This document shows, piece by piece, positions 25,688 to 36,697 of a DNA stretch of 64,000 nucleotides. The translations under genes and the position numbers were made by a program. The first letter of the stretch is position 1. Each line of letters begins with the position of its first letter. The stretch comes from Seriola aureovittata (lineage: Eukaryota; Chordata; Actinopteri; Carangiformes; Carangidae): NCBI RefSeq assembly GCF_021018895.1, contig NC_079373.1:12310501-12374500 (forward strand). Reading direction: 5' to 3'. The notes below the pieces were generated by a model. The model was not told the DNA's origin, ran no database searches, and was given only the letters and a program-made list of their open reading frames with translations.

Positions 25688-27934
25688 GTGTCACCATAGG
25701 TCCAGATTTGGGTACAGGACAGCATTTGGCCCAGAGCCAGGGTACACCGAGCTGAGTCATATGCACAGCTCATGCACAGCATGGGACAGCTGCTAGTAAG
25801 ACAAGACACACACAAACGTGTTCCCCTGCCAACAGCACCCAAACACTCTCACATATACACCCGTATCTACTTGCAGCATACTTGCAGGTAAGAACAGGTT
25901 CTCTCACTACACAGCATCCAAAACAAGGGTCAGTTGAGGCTATCATAAAGCCCTCCACACGCCAGCGAATGTTTTCAATAGACTGGCTATTGCATTAGGC
26001 ACGTCACCAGGTCCGAAAATGAGAAACACATTTTGCAGTGTCTCATACAATAAATTGTACACACATGCATGAAAAAGCCCCAGAGGGCCACAGGGCTTCC
26101 AAACTTTCTCAAACCATAGGGTGAGGTTTGGCAATGATGAGCACCCTCGCAACACGTGCTGTGTTTTTCTACAAGGGAGCGTTAGGACAGATGTTTAGTG
26201 TATGCCTTATAATAAAGTGGGAGTGAGTCTCTGATTTGGCTTTTATTTTTTATGAATGAGAGCCGGAGACATCCAGTCTCAGTGGGATACAGAATCAGCC
26301 AGCCTCTTTGACAAATTGAAAATCACAGTGCCAGTTTGTGCCGTGTGACTCATCTTGGATCCTGACAGGAGAATGCTCAGATAAAAGAGTTCCCTTTGCG
26401 AGGAGAGATCGCAAATTGCTGCTGTTGGTCTTTATGTGGATGACAAATTGCAGCGCAACAGAATGGAGCCGGATTATTGTGATTGCAGAAACTCTCCTGG
26501 AGATTACACGGATGATTTACTGAAATATTCAGAAGAATCTGCGCTTTAACTCTGAGAAACACTTAAAAAAAACAAAAAACATTGAAGTAGCTGGTTAAAT
26601 CAGTTGCTTATATAAATACAGACACTGTTTTCTCTACGGTTTAGCTGCTGTGTGTACAGTTTAAAGTGCTGCATGCATGTGCCTGAAATATCTCTTTGAT
26701 CCCAGAAAAAAAAATGAAAAAAAATGTAAATGTCTGTTTCCTGTGCTTTGAAGTGGATGTGATGTATTCCACAGTGACAGGGAAGCCTTGAAGACAAAAA
26801 AGGGAAATGAGTTTGCTGGGAAGCTGTAGGAAGCTCTTGGTCGTCACAAAGTCTGGGGTCACTGGAGGACCTGGGCCGGGGGAGCAGAAGGACAGGAGAC
26901 TGTTTACTGAATGTTTAAAAGATTGAAGCGGCTTACTGGACAATTAAAAGTCAACATTTAGTGACCCACTGTGCCAGCGGGCCTGTCAACTCAACTGGCT
27001 TTATGGGTGCTCGGGTGTATGCGGTGCACATTCCTCACAGCAGGATGTGAATAAAGCACAGCAGCAAAGTGTAAACCCACGGTTAGGACACTGGGTTGCC
27101 GGTGCCCTTGCCTGGCCTGCTCCTCGCTTTGACAGCTGCACATAAAACAAAAGTAGCCACATACGCTCCTCTATGATCACTTGACCATAAAATGTCCTTA
27201 CAATCTAATTACCATGGCACAAGCTCATTATAGAACGCACAGGAGACACTCCAAGAAGTCCTTCTGCGTTTTCTGTCAGGCAGATTTGCACCCAGTTGTT
27301 AAAGCAGTCTGGGCAGCGGTCTTCTGGCTCTGTAAACAACTCACAGCGCCTCTTCACATGTGACCTGCTCATTCTAGAGAAGGGAAAGGGAAATGTGTTG
27401 TTTAAATTCTGTTTGTCCTCATTATCAATCGATGGGGGATGAGGAGAGGAGAGGAGAGGCTGGTTATGCCTTTGGAGTTTGAGTGGGTGTCTCCAGTGCG
27501 CACGTGATCTCGTTTGCTGCGAGAGGGTTCGTGACTCACTGGCTCCGGGCTCAGGATCCTCGTCTGGCTCTGACAGAGTGCTCCTAATCCCACCCTCTCA
27601 GGCAGTCAAACAGAGGTCCTGTGAGTCATGCCTTTACCGTCACTGTGTCCAAAAAAACAAAAACAAAAAACACAACCCCCCCCCAAAAAAAAAAACAAAA
27701 ACAAAAATGCAGCTTGAAAACCCTGTGCATGTCAAGTGCATTCCCAATTACAACCAGTGCTGCTTGTAATGGGATTTACTCATCAAGGGTTAAAGCCTGG
27801 GGCTTTTAAAGATGAACAACATGATGCAATTATTAATTAATTTGATTAGAATTCATCTTAATTTTCTACTTAATCAATCACTCTCAATTTAGAGTCCTCT
27901 TATGACTCACATCCATGTAAACTATTTCAGTGGC
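23266..27934. other. Non-coding stretch with CA microsatellites
   Basis: No exon recognised on either strand. It has (AC)n at 24469-24500 and a longer (CA)n with CG interruptions at 25629-25687. Minus-strand frames across these tracts encode only CV/VC runs and are artefacts. Confidence 0.55.
25629..25687. repeat. (CA)n microsatellite
   Basis: About 29 CA units with a few G interruptions. Intergenic. Confidence 0.95.
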
Positions 27935-28385
27935 ATATTTACTCAAGCACTGTAGTATAATCACAATTTTGAGGTACTTGCACTTTACTGGAGTATTTCC
28001 ATTTTATGCTTCTTCATAATTCAGCTCTTATAAATTTCACAAATATGGTACTTGTTACTTGACTACATTTTTTCCCAATGCTATAGTTACTAGTTACTTT
28101 TCAGGTAACACATTTTACACACAAAATACCGTATGAGGATTAAATTACCAAAATAAAAAGTTTGTAAAGCAGGTAACTGGTTGGACCAACTGTAACACTG
28201 CTGATCACACGAATGTGTCAACAATAATGATCCAGTAATGTAGTAACACTAACAGGGTCAATATGAAATAAATACTTTTACTTTTGATACTTTAAGACAT
28301 GTTGTTGTTTGCTAAGTATTTTATAGTGTGGCATTGCTATTTTTACTTAGGTAAATAATCTGAATACTTTTCCACTGCTAGTAAA
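27935..28385. repeat. Dispersed repeat, family R3 (copy 4, near full length)
   Basis: Runs from 'atttactcaagcactgtagt' through 'tgaggtacttgcactttact' and 'gttactagttacttttcagg' to 'aataatctgaatacttttcc'. It is in the opposite orientation to copy 1. It ends roughly 280 bp before the candidate ciart E-box, so the repeat forms the upstream border of the promoter region. Confidence 0.7.
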
Positions 28386-28639
28386 AAATAAATAATAATT
28401 ATAATAAACTTAAGAAAATGACCATCTAGACCAGGCAGTCTTTGTTTAAATATAGTCTGCTCAGCTGTCCTTGAGCAAACTCTGTCTATCGCAGTTGTTG
28501 CTGAAACTGCTGACTGCGCCTTTACCAGGCTGCTCAGCTTACTGACATGCCACAAGTCAGGCATCATCATCCAGATGATATAATGAGGAAGAATGCCTGT
28601 AGAATGACCAAAACTAGCCCATGGTTGACTTTTCGCCCA

Positions 28640-28900
28640 GCTGCTGAAATGAAACCGATCCGCGTGTCCACGTGTTTGTGTCATTTCCATGTCATTTGCA
28701 TATGTAAACCGGCCTCGCCTATAGCTCCGCGGCTGCTCTCACAGAACGAGCCGATTTGTCAGCGGCGGCCGATTGAGGAGCAAATGGGAGAGCCGGTGGC
28801 CCGTAGTCCCGCCCTCCCAGACACGTTGCCTTGGGAGAAGCAACACGGGCCGATCACTGGCTGTTCTGCCTCACTCACTCACACGCCGCACGTCCAGCAC
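28640..28900 (+). promoter_or_regulatory. ciart: Candidate ciart promoter with clock-type motifs
   Basis: This is a locally GC- and CpG-richer block directly upstream of the inferred first exon. It holds a perfect E-box CACGTG at 28669-28674 and a non-canonical E'-box CACGTT at 28822-28827. A perfect octamer ATTTGCAT is at 28694-28701. A D-box-like ATATGTAA (seven of eight to TTATGTAA) at 28700-28707 overlaps the octamer. A GC-rich CCCGCCCTCCC lies just after 28808. Mammalian Ciart (Chrono) is a direct E-box target of CLOCK-BMAL1, so these motifs fit the gene. The TSS position is inferred and no TATA box is obvious. Confidence 0.5.
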
Positions 28901-28988
28901 ATCAGCTGCTCTCTGCCCCGACAGACCTGCTGGATTTTACCGCTGAACAAAGGAAGCGCACAGGAACCAGCCGCTCCATCCTGGGAAG
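28900..28988 (+). other. ciart: Candidate ciart 5' UTR exon 1
   Basis: The GC-rich block ends at a good donor (GGAAG then GTAGG at 28989). A GT-AG intron to 31380 would join it to the coding exon. The 5' boundary is approximate. The frame open across this block is not conserved coding, in my reading. Confidence 0.4.
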
Positions 28989-31380
28989 GTAGGCACCCTC
29001 ACCGAGGCAAATGTCTCCTTAAAAATCCTCACACCGTCCCGATAAACAGCAGTGACTAAGCGTGTGTGTAGAGAGGAATTTAAATATTTTTTTTTTTTTA
29101 AATCATCCAGAGGAATTTGAAACAGGCGCGATGATGGGAAATAGGCAGTTATTTCTGTTGAAATATTAATGATGTGACATTACAGTTTAGGCGTGACACT
29201 GACGATTACATGTGCCTGCGTTTCCAGTTTTATATAATCTTAACAGTGCATGCTGCCAAATTTACTATGCCTGATGAGGAAGTCTATTGTGTCTGTTACC
29301 CTACTGGTTTGAACCCTGCGTTCAGGCGGAAAGATAGATCCGATGACAGGACTTTTTTTAATTAATTTATTTTTGTCTAAGGGACAGATACTGAACCTCT
29401 GGATGTGGAAAGTTCACTCATGTAATTCCTTTTTTTATCACCTTTTTAAGTTAGAGTCTGTATCTGTCATGTTGTGGGCATCTCTATTCAGGTGCCCCAC
29501 CTACACAGGTAGATGGAGACACGGAGATCATAAAGCCTATCTGGTACGTTAGTGTATTCAAGGGAATAAATAAACATTTGTGTGAATTTGAATCTTTATC
29601 AGGAATATACTGAAAGACTGTAGGCCTATGTGGTGCATTCAAAGGCCCAGGACAAGTGAATGGTTTGACAAGTGTGGTATGATGTGTGTGTTGTTTCACT
29701 ACAGAATCACATCAGTGGGGAAAAAAACTCATGGTACAATATATGCAGCATCTTTTCAGATGTATTGATTATATGTAATGTAATTTTAACTGGGAAGGGA
29801 AAGGAGAAGTGGCCGCTCTTTCCCTGATGCTGCACTGATGTGTCTCCTTATAGAGACAGATATGTGACTGAGAAGATCATCTTATTATAGGATATTATAG
29901 GATCTAATAAGATGTATTTAGTGTGCAGTAGAATATGAGATTCTACAGAAGTTTGATAACAAACACTTGGAATAAGATAAAAGATTCTTTCTGACTTACC
30001 TGGATGTGTGTTACTTAATGCTTGTGTAGTGTTTATATAAGTATAGTCTTTAAATAACCATTTGTAGTTGGATATTAAAGCGCTGAAAAGTAGATTACAG
30101 TTACTTGAAATCTCTGTTTCTGAAAATCTCCAATCTTGATACTGTATAAATCCAAGCTCAGGATATTCTGATATATAATGGGCATTTTATCACTGCATAA
30201 ACCGTCTCTTTGCACATCATTTTATTTTCACTAAAACTGCTCACTTTATTATTATTACCACAATAACCAGCAATCAGACACATCTAAAAAAAAATTTTTT
30301 TTTTGTGTGTGTGTGTTCGGTGTTTGTGTAACATTAGAGCATGTAAACCAGTAAATCTCTGCTCCACCCTCCCCTGTAACAATAAGATCAGAAGGTGGTC
30401 GTCTTGAGACAAAGAACTAGGGAGCAATTAACTCTCCTACCCTCAAATTTCACAGGAAACAAGAGACAAGCCAGGCGCTAACCATTCAAAGCCCAAAAAT
30501 AATCTCTGTGCTGAAAATGCTGCTCTCACTTCCTTTATCTTCTAATCACTGAGGAAACATGTTGGAGAGATGCAAAGATCCCACAAGCAATTAAGCATCC
30601 ATGACGAGCATTTGTGTCGGAGGAGTTTTTATTCACGAGTCCTCATTTTGTGAACAGACAGTACCAGCTTCTCATTTTGTAAAATCCTTTTTTTTTTCTT
30701 CTTTTATTCCTCCCACAAATGTCACTTGTGTTGATGTGAGGTCTGCAGTCTGAGCCACTGGTCGTCATGGTGGAGGACCCCTGCCACCCCCCCCACCCCC
30801 TCCTCCTCCTCCGATCCCCTTTTGAATAAACAACCTAACAGTGTTTATGAATGAGTGTGGTGGCTGCAGCTGGCAGCTTATAGATAAAATGTCGACATTT
30901 GTTCTCGTGTGACGTCATGATGCGGAGAGATTTACAATGACAATAAAAGATTTTTCGTCCTTGAGTGTTGGATAGCCGCGCAGGGTTGTTGTGGACACTG
31001 GGGTGTTTGGTGTTTGCTTTTCATGGCGGATAGTTGGTGTTTACTGGCTCAGGTGTTGCAGCTGAAAAACAAACAGGTCATTGTGGCCTCAACAACTTTG
31101 CTCTCGCTGCCACCATCTGCTCAGAGCGCTCTGCTGTGACTCTGCCTGTATTCATGTCTGCTTGGTTGGAGGTGCACTGTTTCTTTTTTTTTTTTTTTTT
31201 CATCCACACAAACCTCAAGTACATTTCAGCATGTCAATATTTCAAGTACATTTCTTTTTGACTGCTGCTGCATATATTTCAGCTGGTATAGGGCTTGAAT
31301 CTGTTACTTCTTTCTCTGCAGTTTCTCATCTTCATCACTTTGCTGTCTCCTAACAGTAACAATGACTTTCTCTCTGTCAG
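28989..31380 (+). other. ciart: Putative ciart intron 1
   Basis: Non-coding. It contains T-rich runs, a C-rich tract near 30787-30812 and a perfect cAMP-response element at 30910-30917 (separate entry). No mobile element recognised. Confidence 0.45.
30910..30917 (+). promoter_or_regulatory. ciart: Perfect palindromic CRE upstream of ciart coding exons
   Basis: TGACGTCA, the full CREB/ATF site, lies about 510 bp before the ciart ATG. A TATA-like ATAAAAG follows about 30 bp later. It could be an intronic enhancer or part of an alternative promoter. Confidence 0.4.
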
Positions 31381-31420
31381 GTCAGTGATGGTCAGTGCTA
31401 GTTAGAGTCTGCAGCCGAGG

Positions 31421-31837
31421 ATGTCTGCTACAGATTCGGACAACTCCATTGACTGGCTGGCTAGTGACAATGAGGACAATGAGAGCGAATGGGAGTCTGA
31501 CTGTACCAGAAAGCACAGCCAGACAGAGGCTCCTCCATCCCCCGATGCCCCGCCACACCTGGGCCCATCTGACAGCAGCTGCCGCCGGAGCAGCGAGGTG
31601 AAGGAGGGTGACAGTAACTGGAGCGAGGTCAGGGAGGCCTCCAGCCGGGGATCTCCCCCCGGCTGCACAGAGACATATGACAGCGCCATTGGACTGTGTA
31701 AAACACAAGGAGAAAAAACGAACGTCAAAAACACTCAGCAAGCACTGAAGAGACCTCACATCTCCACCGAGGAGGAGTGCAAGGAACGGCAGCTCATTTC
31801 CAGCGTGTCGGAGAAAGACCGAATTTTTAGCAGAAAG
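31421..31837 (+). CDS. ciart: ciart coding exon 1 (acidic N-terminus)
   Basis: Encodes residues 1-139. The ATG has A at -3 and follows a pyrimidine-rich CAG acceptor at 31380. The exon ends in phase 0 at AAAG followed by GTGAGC. The frame stays open into the intron as far as 32089, but the donor and the family alignment (RIFSRK joined to CMELQ) support splicing here. Confidence 0.9.
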
Positions 31838-34800
31838 GTGAGCATCCCTGTGACTCATGTCTGTCTGCCACAGGAGGTGGTTGACAGTGTCAGCAAAACT
31901 AGAGCATGCCCTCACACCTATATTGACTCCCCTGCTGGTTTTACAGAGTGCATGACATTTCCAGTAAAGATGACCCTGCCCTGTAATTCTTTCGACAGAA
32001 TTAGTCATGCTTTTCTAAAGAACTACAGTCCTTCTGTCTTAAGTCAAGCACCTTTGATAAACAGAATAATGGGGGGAGTTTGGCTTTGAGCTGCTTTTAT
32101 GTTGTGAAATGATATGAGCTTTTCGGGCAGTTTTTGAACACACTCTGACAGTGATATCACCTCTTTGTTGTTTTCAGTGCATGGAGCTACAATGCTACAT
32201 TCATCCCCTGTCATTAATCTTGAATGGCCTTCGTTCAGGGAGATACAGAGAACGTAAGTCAGTCATTTCATATCTTTTTCTGTTTTTGTCTCTAGAAAAA
32301 ATCTCAGTTGATTCCTTCTTTTTCACACAACCTTTTTTTTTTTTTTTTTTTTTTTTTCCGTGAGCCAACAACATCTCTGTCTGTCTCTCTGTGCTCCTGT
32401 GATTCTTGTGTCTCAGAGAAAAACAATAGACTGCATAGACAGAGTGCCGCTCTCTATGGAATTTGTGTCCCCAAGATTTGAGAGTGAGATGTCTGAAACA
32501 CGTATTGTTGTAGGACTATCAAGTTACCACAAGTATTTCCTGTGTGTGTCCATCTTTTATAATGGAGCTTGTGTTTGGTTATGTTTTTAAGTTTCCCCTT
32601 TAAAAAAACTTTTTTTTTTTTTTTTTTACCAGTTGAGAATACACAACATGACATTTCAGACTTCCTTGTAAATTAGCCGCCTGGCAGAGGCGGTCGAGAA
32701 CATACTGTACCACAGTCTCCACTCTGATAGGTATTATACAGGTCTCTGGAAGATAGTGCCATGTTCAGGCAGGCTCTGAAACTGCTTAGTTTGGGATCTT
32801 TGTCAAACCAAAACCTTGTGTGACCCAACACTTCCTGGCCACAGAGGCAGGGAGTCTGTTCCCTCACACACACACATTTCACACCACCCATCTGCTGCAC
32901 ACACTCAGCCCTGCTGTCAACACAGTTCATGTGGCTCATGGACCAACTTTCTTCTTTTCCAGGACTCAGCAGTTTCCAGGAGAGTGTGGCAATGGACAGG
33001 ATTCAGAGGATCATGGGAGTCCTGCAGAACCCGTGCATGGGGTAAGTGTCCTCAGCATGACCCGCATACTGTTGAGTAGTGAGCGCCATCAGTTACAATC
33101 TATACATTTTGAGACGTATGTGTTTTTGCCCAGCTTCTGTTTTTTTACAAATATTTTATTTTGAAATACAAAGCCTTTGTTGCTTCAGATCAGAATCACA
33201 GCCACAATACATTCAACCACTATAATACATACAGATACAACTGGTAAAAGTGGCACTTGCTATCTTTGGGTCAAAGTGGTCTCCAACATGTCCGTGACAC
33301 ATGGTTCACAGCAGGTTGCCCTGCGAGGAGCTGCTACACCCACGCATTAAGGATAAATTTACTGCAGGGATGGCTGGGTCTCACTATAGCTGGGAATCTT
33401 GTTAAAAATGTATCAGGCTCCACTGTGGGAGCAGCACACTTGTGTCTGCTTGATTAGCTCTCCACTGGCCAGACGGTATAATGGAGTATGATATCACCCT
33501 TTTAAAGGAGACAGTCCTAGTCCCTGTAATATGATCATTTTTAAATGTTTTGATATTTTACATTTGTTTTACAAGATAAAATAGCAAACGACTACCATCC
33601 CCAGGAGCTTTAGCATTTGATTTTTTATGCTTAAGCACTAGGATAATGTTGTTGAAATCAATATCATTATATCAGTAAGAATATTTTCTGATAAAAAGTT
33701 ACATGACAATATATAAAATGAATTAAAGAATTGATGTAAAATAATAATTACTTGACATTTCATTCTACAAAATCTGCCATAAAAAATTGATAGATAGATA
33801 GATAGAACCAATAGATAAAAACCTAATGCAATTTCATTTACAATGATATAAAAGCAGAAAGTCCTCAAGTTTAAGAAGCTGGAGCCCTCACAAAATATTT
33901 ATAAGATAGAAATAATCATTTACAAAAATATTTTAGAACGATGGCAAGTAACCATGTCAAGACAATACTATTAAACTGAAAGTCTATAAACGAAATAGCA
34001 GCTTCATGTACCACCGAGTCCTGAATGTAAAGCAGCACTTCTGATCAGATACCTGTTTGTGAAGCAAAGTGTGTCCTGCTGGGCTGATAGTCTCTGTGAG
34101 GCTCTGCATCGGTGTACCCTACACTGATATACAATACAGCGCTGCTGAGTGTGGCACAAACTGATTGGAGTCCTCACCCGCCAGCTGCTGTGTTCATATG
34201 GGAGACAAAGAGTGGGTGTGGCAGCCTCCCTGCAGACAGCCGGGGCCGAGGCTGGAAGGTGGACTACACCCCTCCCTCCCTCTCTCCGTCGCTCCCTGTG
34301 CCTGCTCTTGTGCTGCCAGCTGGCAGCCCCAGCAGCGACACAATGGTAGATAGGATCAAAGTGACTTTTTTAGCAATCACTGTTGCGGATAATCTTTCAC
34401 ATGAATTTAACATGCTCTGAACGGAGTATAGCAGGATGGTCCTGATCATATGACACAGGCTAATCCCCACCCACCATCTGGTTTTGACGGGTGGGCGTTA
34501 ATAGGAGGTTGCTCTGTGCCCACCTCCGACGAGAACTGCGTCACCACGACTTAGTTTGTTTTCACAAGGACGCTGCTGGAGACCGTTGTGGCTTGGGTGT
34601 TTATATTTAGAGGCGAGCAGAACTATTATACATCAGGCCACGTGTGAGCTCAAAACATGTGAGAAATGTACTTAAGAAAATTTTCCCCCCCACACATGGA
34701 GTGCAGCCTTTGCTGAGTGAGTGTAAGTGTTTCACGCGCTGTTCAAGATTGCACATTTCCTGTGTGAACTTGATGGAGAGATAAGATTTCTCAGAAGAGG

Positions 34801-36697
34801 TTGGCAAGATTTTTGGTAGATTACTCAGCTTAATGTATGATTGCTTGAGTAAACATATGTCTGTCTGTCTCTTGTTTCTTTCTCTCTCCTCTTCTCCTTC
34901 CTTCCTTTTTACAGGGAGAAATATATTAATATCATTCTTAAAATGGAGCAAATGCTGAAGAGCTGGTTCCCTAATGTAAAACTCCAAGACCAACTTGCCG
35001 TCGCGCAGACAGAGGAAGCCGTTCCTACCAAGAAACCGAAGGTAAACTTTTAAAAAAAAAGAAGAAAAAAAAAGAAAGAAAGAAGCAGAACTGTTGTGTA
35101 AGAGCTCTTCAGTTAGACAAGGCCTGCTGCCAAGAACATATGGTGACTATGCAGTGAAGGAGGGACTAAAATATCTATTATTGTTTAATCACAGGTCTGG
35201 GACAGGGAAGAGAGGATTAAAATCTATTTTTACTGAGGTATTACTGCAGTCTCAGGTTCACTAGGAACAATGATAGAGGAGAAAAGGTAGTTTTGGAGGA
35301 GTGTCCCTACGGGGGATAAGAAAGGTCAAAATAGTCTGGAACATTCCTGTGCATTTAATTGGTGAGGATTTATTTCAGTGGTTAATCCTGACACACCCTC
35401 CAATAACCAGGTACCGTTTTAGTTTCAGTCAACACAAAGACGCTATTTTGTCCTTAGGAAAATTAAGTAAGCAAAAGCAGCACAGTAACTTTAAAGCTGC
35501 TATAATCAGTATTTTTATATTAACATTGGATGAAATTACTGTTACTAATGTGAAAAAGCGTCGCTCATAGTGACAAATACACAGGGAATTATCATCTAAT
35601 GTTGCAGTTCATGGATCTACAGAGCATTTTAGCATTTCTTGGTTATTTGTTTTTCTGCATTTTTCTTATTTTCAGCGCTCACTGTCCGGCACAGTACAGC
35701 AGACAGACAAAGTTAGTGACTAGCTACTGAACACAGCGGAGCATGTAGCCGCTAATGAGCCAGATATTATTCTCAGGAGTCGCTACAAGCTAGAAGGAGA
35801 GTAAATTTTGGACTTGCGTTTTGCAGGTGGCCATAAACACAGGACCAGATAACACTGATGTTGCTCTGTGTCTGCTGGATTTGTTTGCTAACAAATGAAC
35901 CATTTTCAAAGGTGATATGTCAATGTTGTATTTATAGCTTCTAGCACTCGCACTCCCCCCAACCAGCCGCAAAAATCAGTTATTACAAGTCTAAAACCGC
36001 AATATGTAGAATTGTGATTGTAACATCTTTCATAGTAATGTCATGGTCTGCTATTTATTTGTATAAAAATTAAAAGGTCCCAGTGAAATTTGGTGCAAAA
36101 AGTGTTGCTTTCAACCTGTCCATCACTGTGTTCCCAGGTCAGACAAAAAAAAACATTTTAGGGTTCCTTTAATATCCGACAGGGACATCAGAGGAAAACT
36201 AGCTTTTCTTGGCTAACTGACTCATTTACAGTTTTGTTGTTGATCTGTGGGCATTGATCGTGACATAAAATGAAAGAAACTGAACCATATCTCCTTTTTT
36301 TCCCCAACAGCTATCTCCAGTGACCACCACTGCAGTCGTGAGCCCCGTCACCGTGAGTGACCCTCAGGTCGGCACCAAAGCCCTGAGAGTCACCGACCTC
36401 ACTCCTGCTGGAGCCTACTCCGCCAATAACCTGAAGTGGCTCCACACGTCACCCATCTGCTCCCCCACAGCAGAGCAGGCCCAGGCTGGCCCCAGGCACC
36501 TGCTGTCCCCCAGAGACCTAACCCAGGATAACGCTGTGTCCTCCAGCACAGACACCCACACTAAAACAGACTCGGTGCCCAGAGGCCTTCCGCCAGGCAA
36601 AATCAACGCACCCTGTCTAGAGAGGCTCCTTAAGTCAACAGAAAGCATCATCACCCGCAAGGAGACACGGGGTTTGATGGACAGCAGCTGGTCCTAG
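31421..36697 (+). CDS. ciart: Circadian-associated repressor of transcription (CHRONO-like), five coding exons
   Basis: Joining 31421-31837, 32178-32253, 32963-33041, 34915-35041 and 36311-36697 gives 1,086 nt in one frame and a 361-aa protein. In mammals CIART is a nuclear repressor that binds BMAL1 and dampens CLOCK-BMAL1 activity in the core clock. The diagnostic core spans exons 3-5: CMELQCYIHPLSLILNGL, then LSSFQESVAMDRIQRIMGVL, then LKMEQMLKSWFPNV. This aligns closely with the mammalian KCKELQGFIPPL...LSSFQQSVAMDRIQRIVGVL...LKTWFPQI segments. The acidic N-terminus (MSATDSDNSIDWLASDNED) and the C-terminal NLKWLHTSPICSP also fit. Human CIART is on chromosome 1, so this may be a teleost paralogue, but I cannot say whether it is ciarta or ciartb. 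The gene is convergent with dapk2. Confidence 0.9.
32178..32253 (+). CDS. ciart: ciart coding exon 2
   Basis: A 76-nt exon after a TTTTCAG acceptor with a GTAAGT donor at 32254. Encodes CMELQCYIHPLSLILNGLRS and GRYRE, plus one base of the next Arg codon. Confidence 0.92.
32963..33041 (+). CDS. ciart: ciart coding exon 3 (core motif)
   Basis: A 79-nt exon between a TTTTCCAG acceptor and a GTAAGT donor. Encodes the hallmark LSSFQESVAMDRIQRIMGVL and continues QNPCM. Confidence 0.93.
33042..34914 (+). other. ciart: ciart intron 3-4 with internal GC-rich block
   Basis: A GT-AG intron of 1,873 nt. Most of it is AT-rich and includes a short (GATA)n run near 33790-33806. A sharply GC-richer block at about 34150-34570 holds GGGTGGGCG-type boxes and no coding exon I recognise. 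Confidence 0.7.
34915..35041 (+). CDS. ciart: ciart coding exon 4
   Basis: A 127-nt exon after a strong pyrimidine tract ending TTTTTACAG. Encodes EKYINIILKMEQMLKSWFPN, then a spacer ending TKKPK (possibly part of a nuclear localisation signal). Confidence 0.92.
35042..36310 (+). other. ciart: ciart intron 4-5 with dispersed repeat
   Basis: A GT-AG intron of 1,269 nt. About 35480-35960 ('taaagctgctataatcagta', 'gagccagatattattctcag', 'gagagtaaattttggacttg', 'caggtggccataaacacagg') matches the layout of another common percomorph interspersed repeat. No coding content. Confidence 0.6.
36311..36697 (+). CDS. ciart: ciart coding exon 5 (C-terminus)
   Basis: Starts after CCCAACAG at 36310 in phase 0 and ends with TAG at 36695-36697. 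It is Ser/Thr/Pro-rich, with the conserved NLKWLHTSPICSP near residues 264-276 and the end LMDSSWS. Confidence 0.9.
   Translation, partial: LSPVTTTAVVSPVTVSDPQVGTKALRVTDLTPAGAYSANNLKWLHTSPICSPTAEQAQAGPRHLLSPRDLTQDNAVSSSTDTHTKTDSVPRGLPPGKINAPCLERLLKSTESIITRKETRGLMDSSWS

Noticed and set aside
28547..29059. 170-aa plus-strand ORF over the ciart promoter and first exon
   Set aside because: It spans a CpG-richer promoter block and a splice donor and has no recognisable domain. GC-rich DNA yields such frames by chance.
31382..32008. 208-aa minus-strand ORF opposite the first ciart coding exon
   Set aside because: It is the antisense shadow of a real coding exon and shows no family resemblance.
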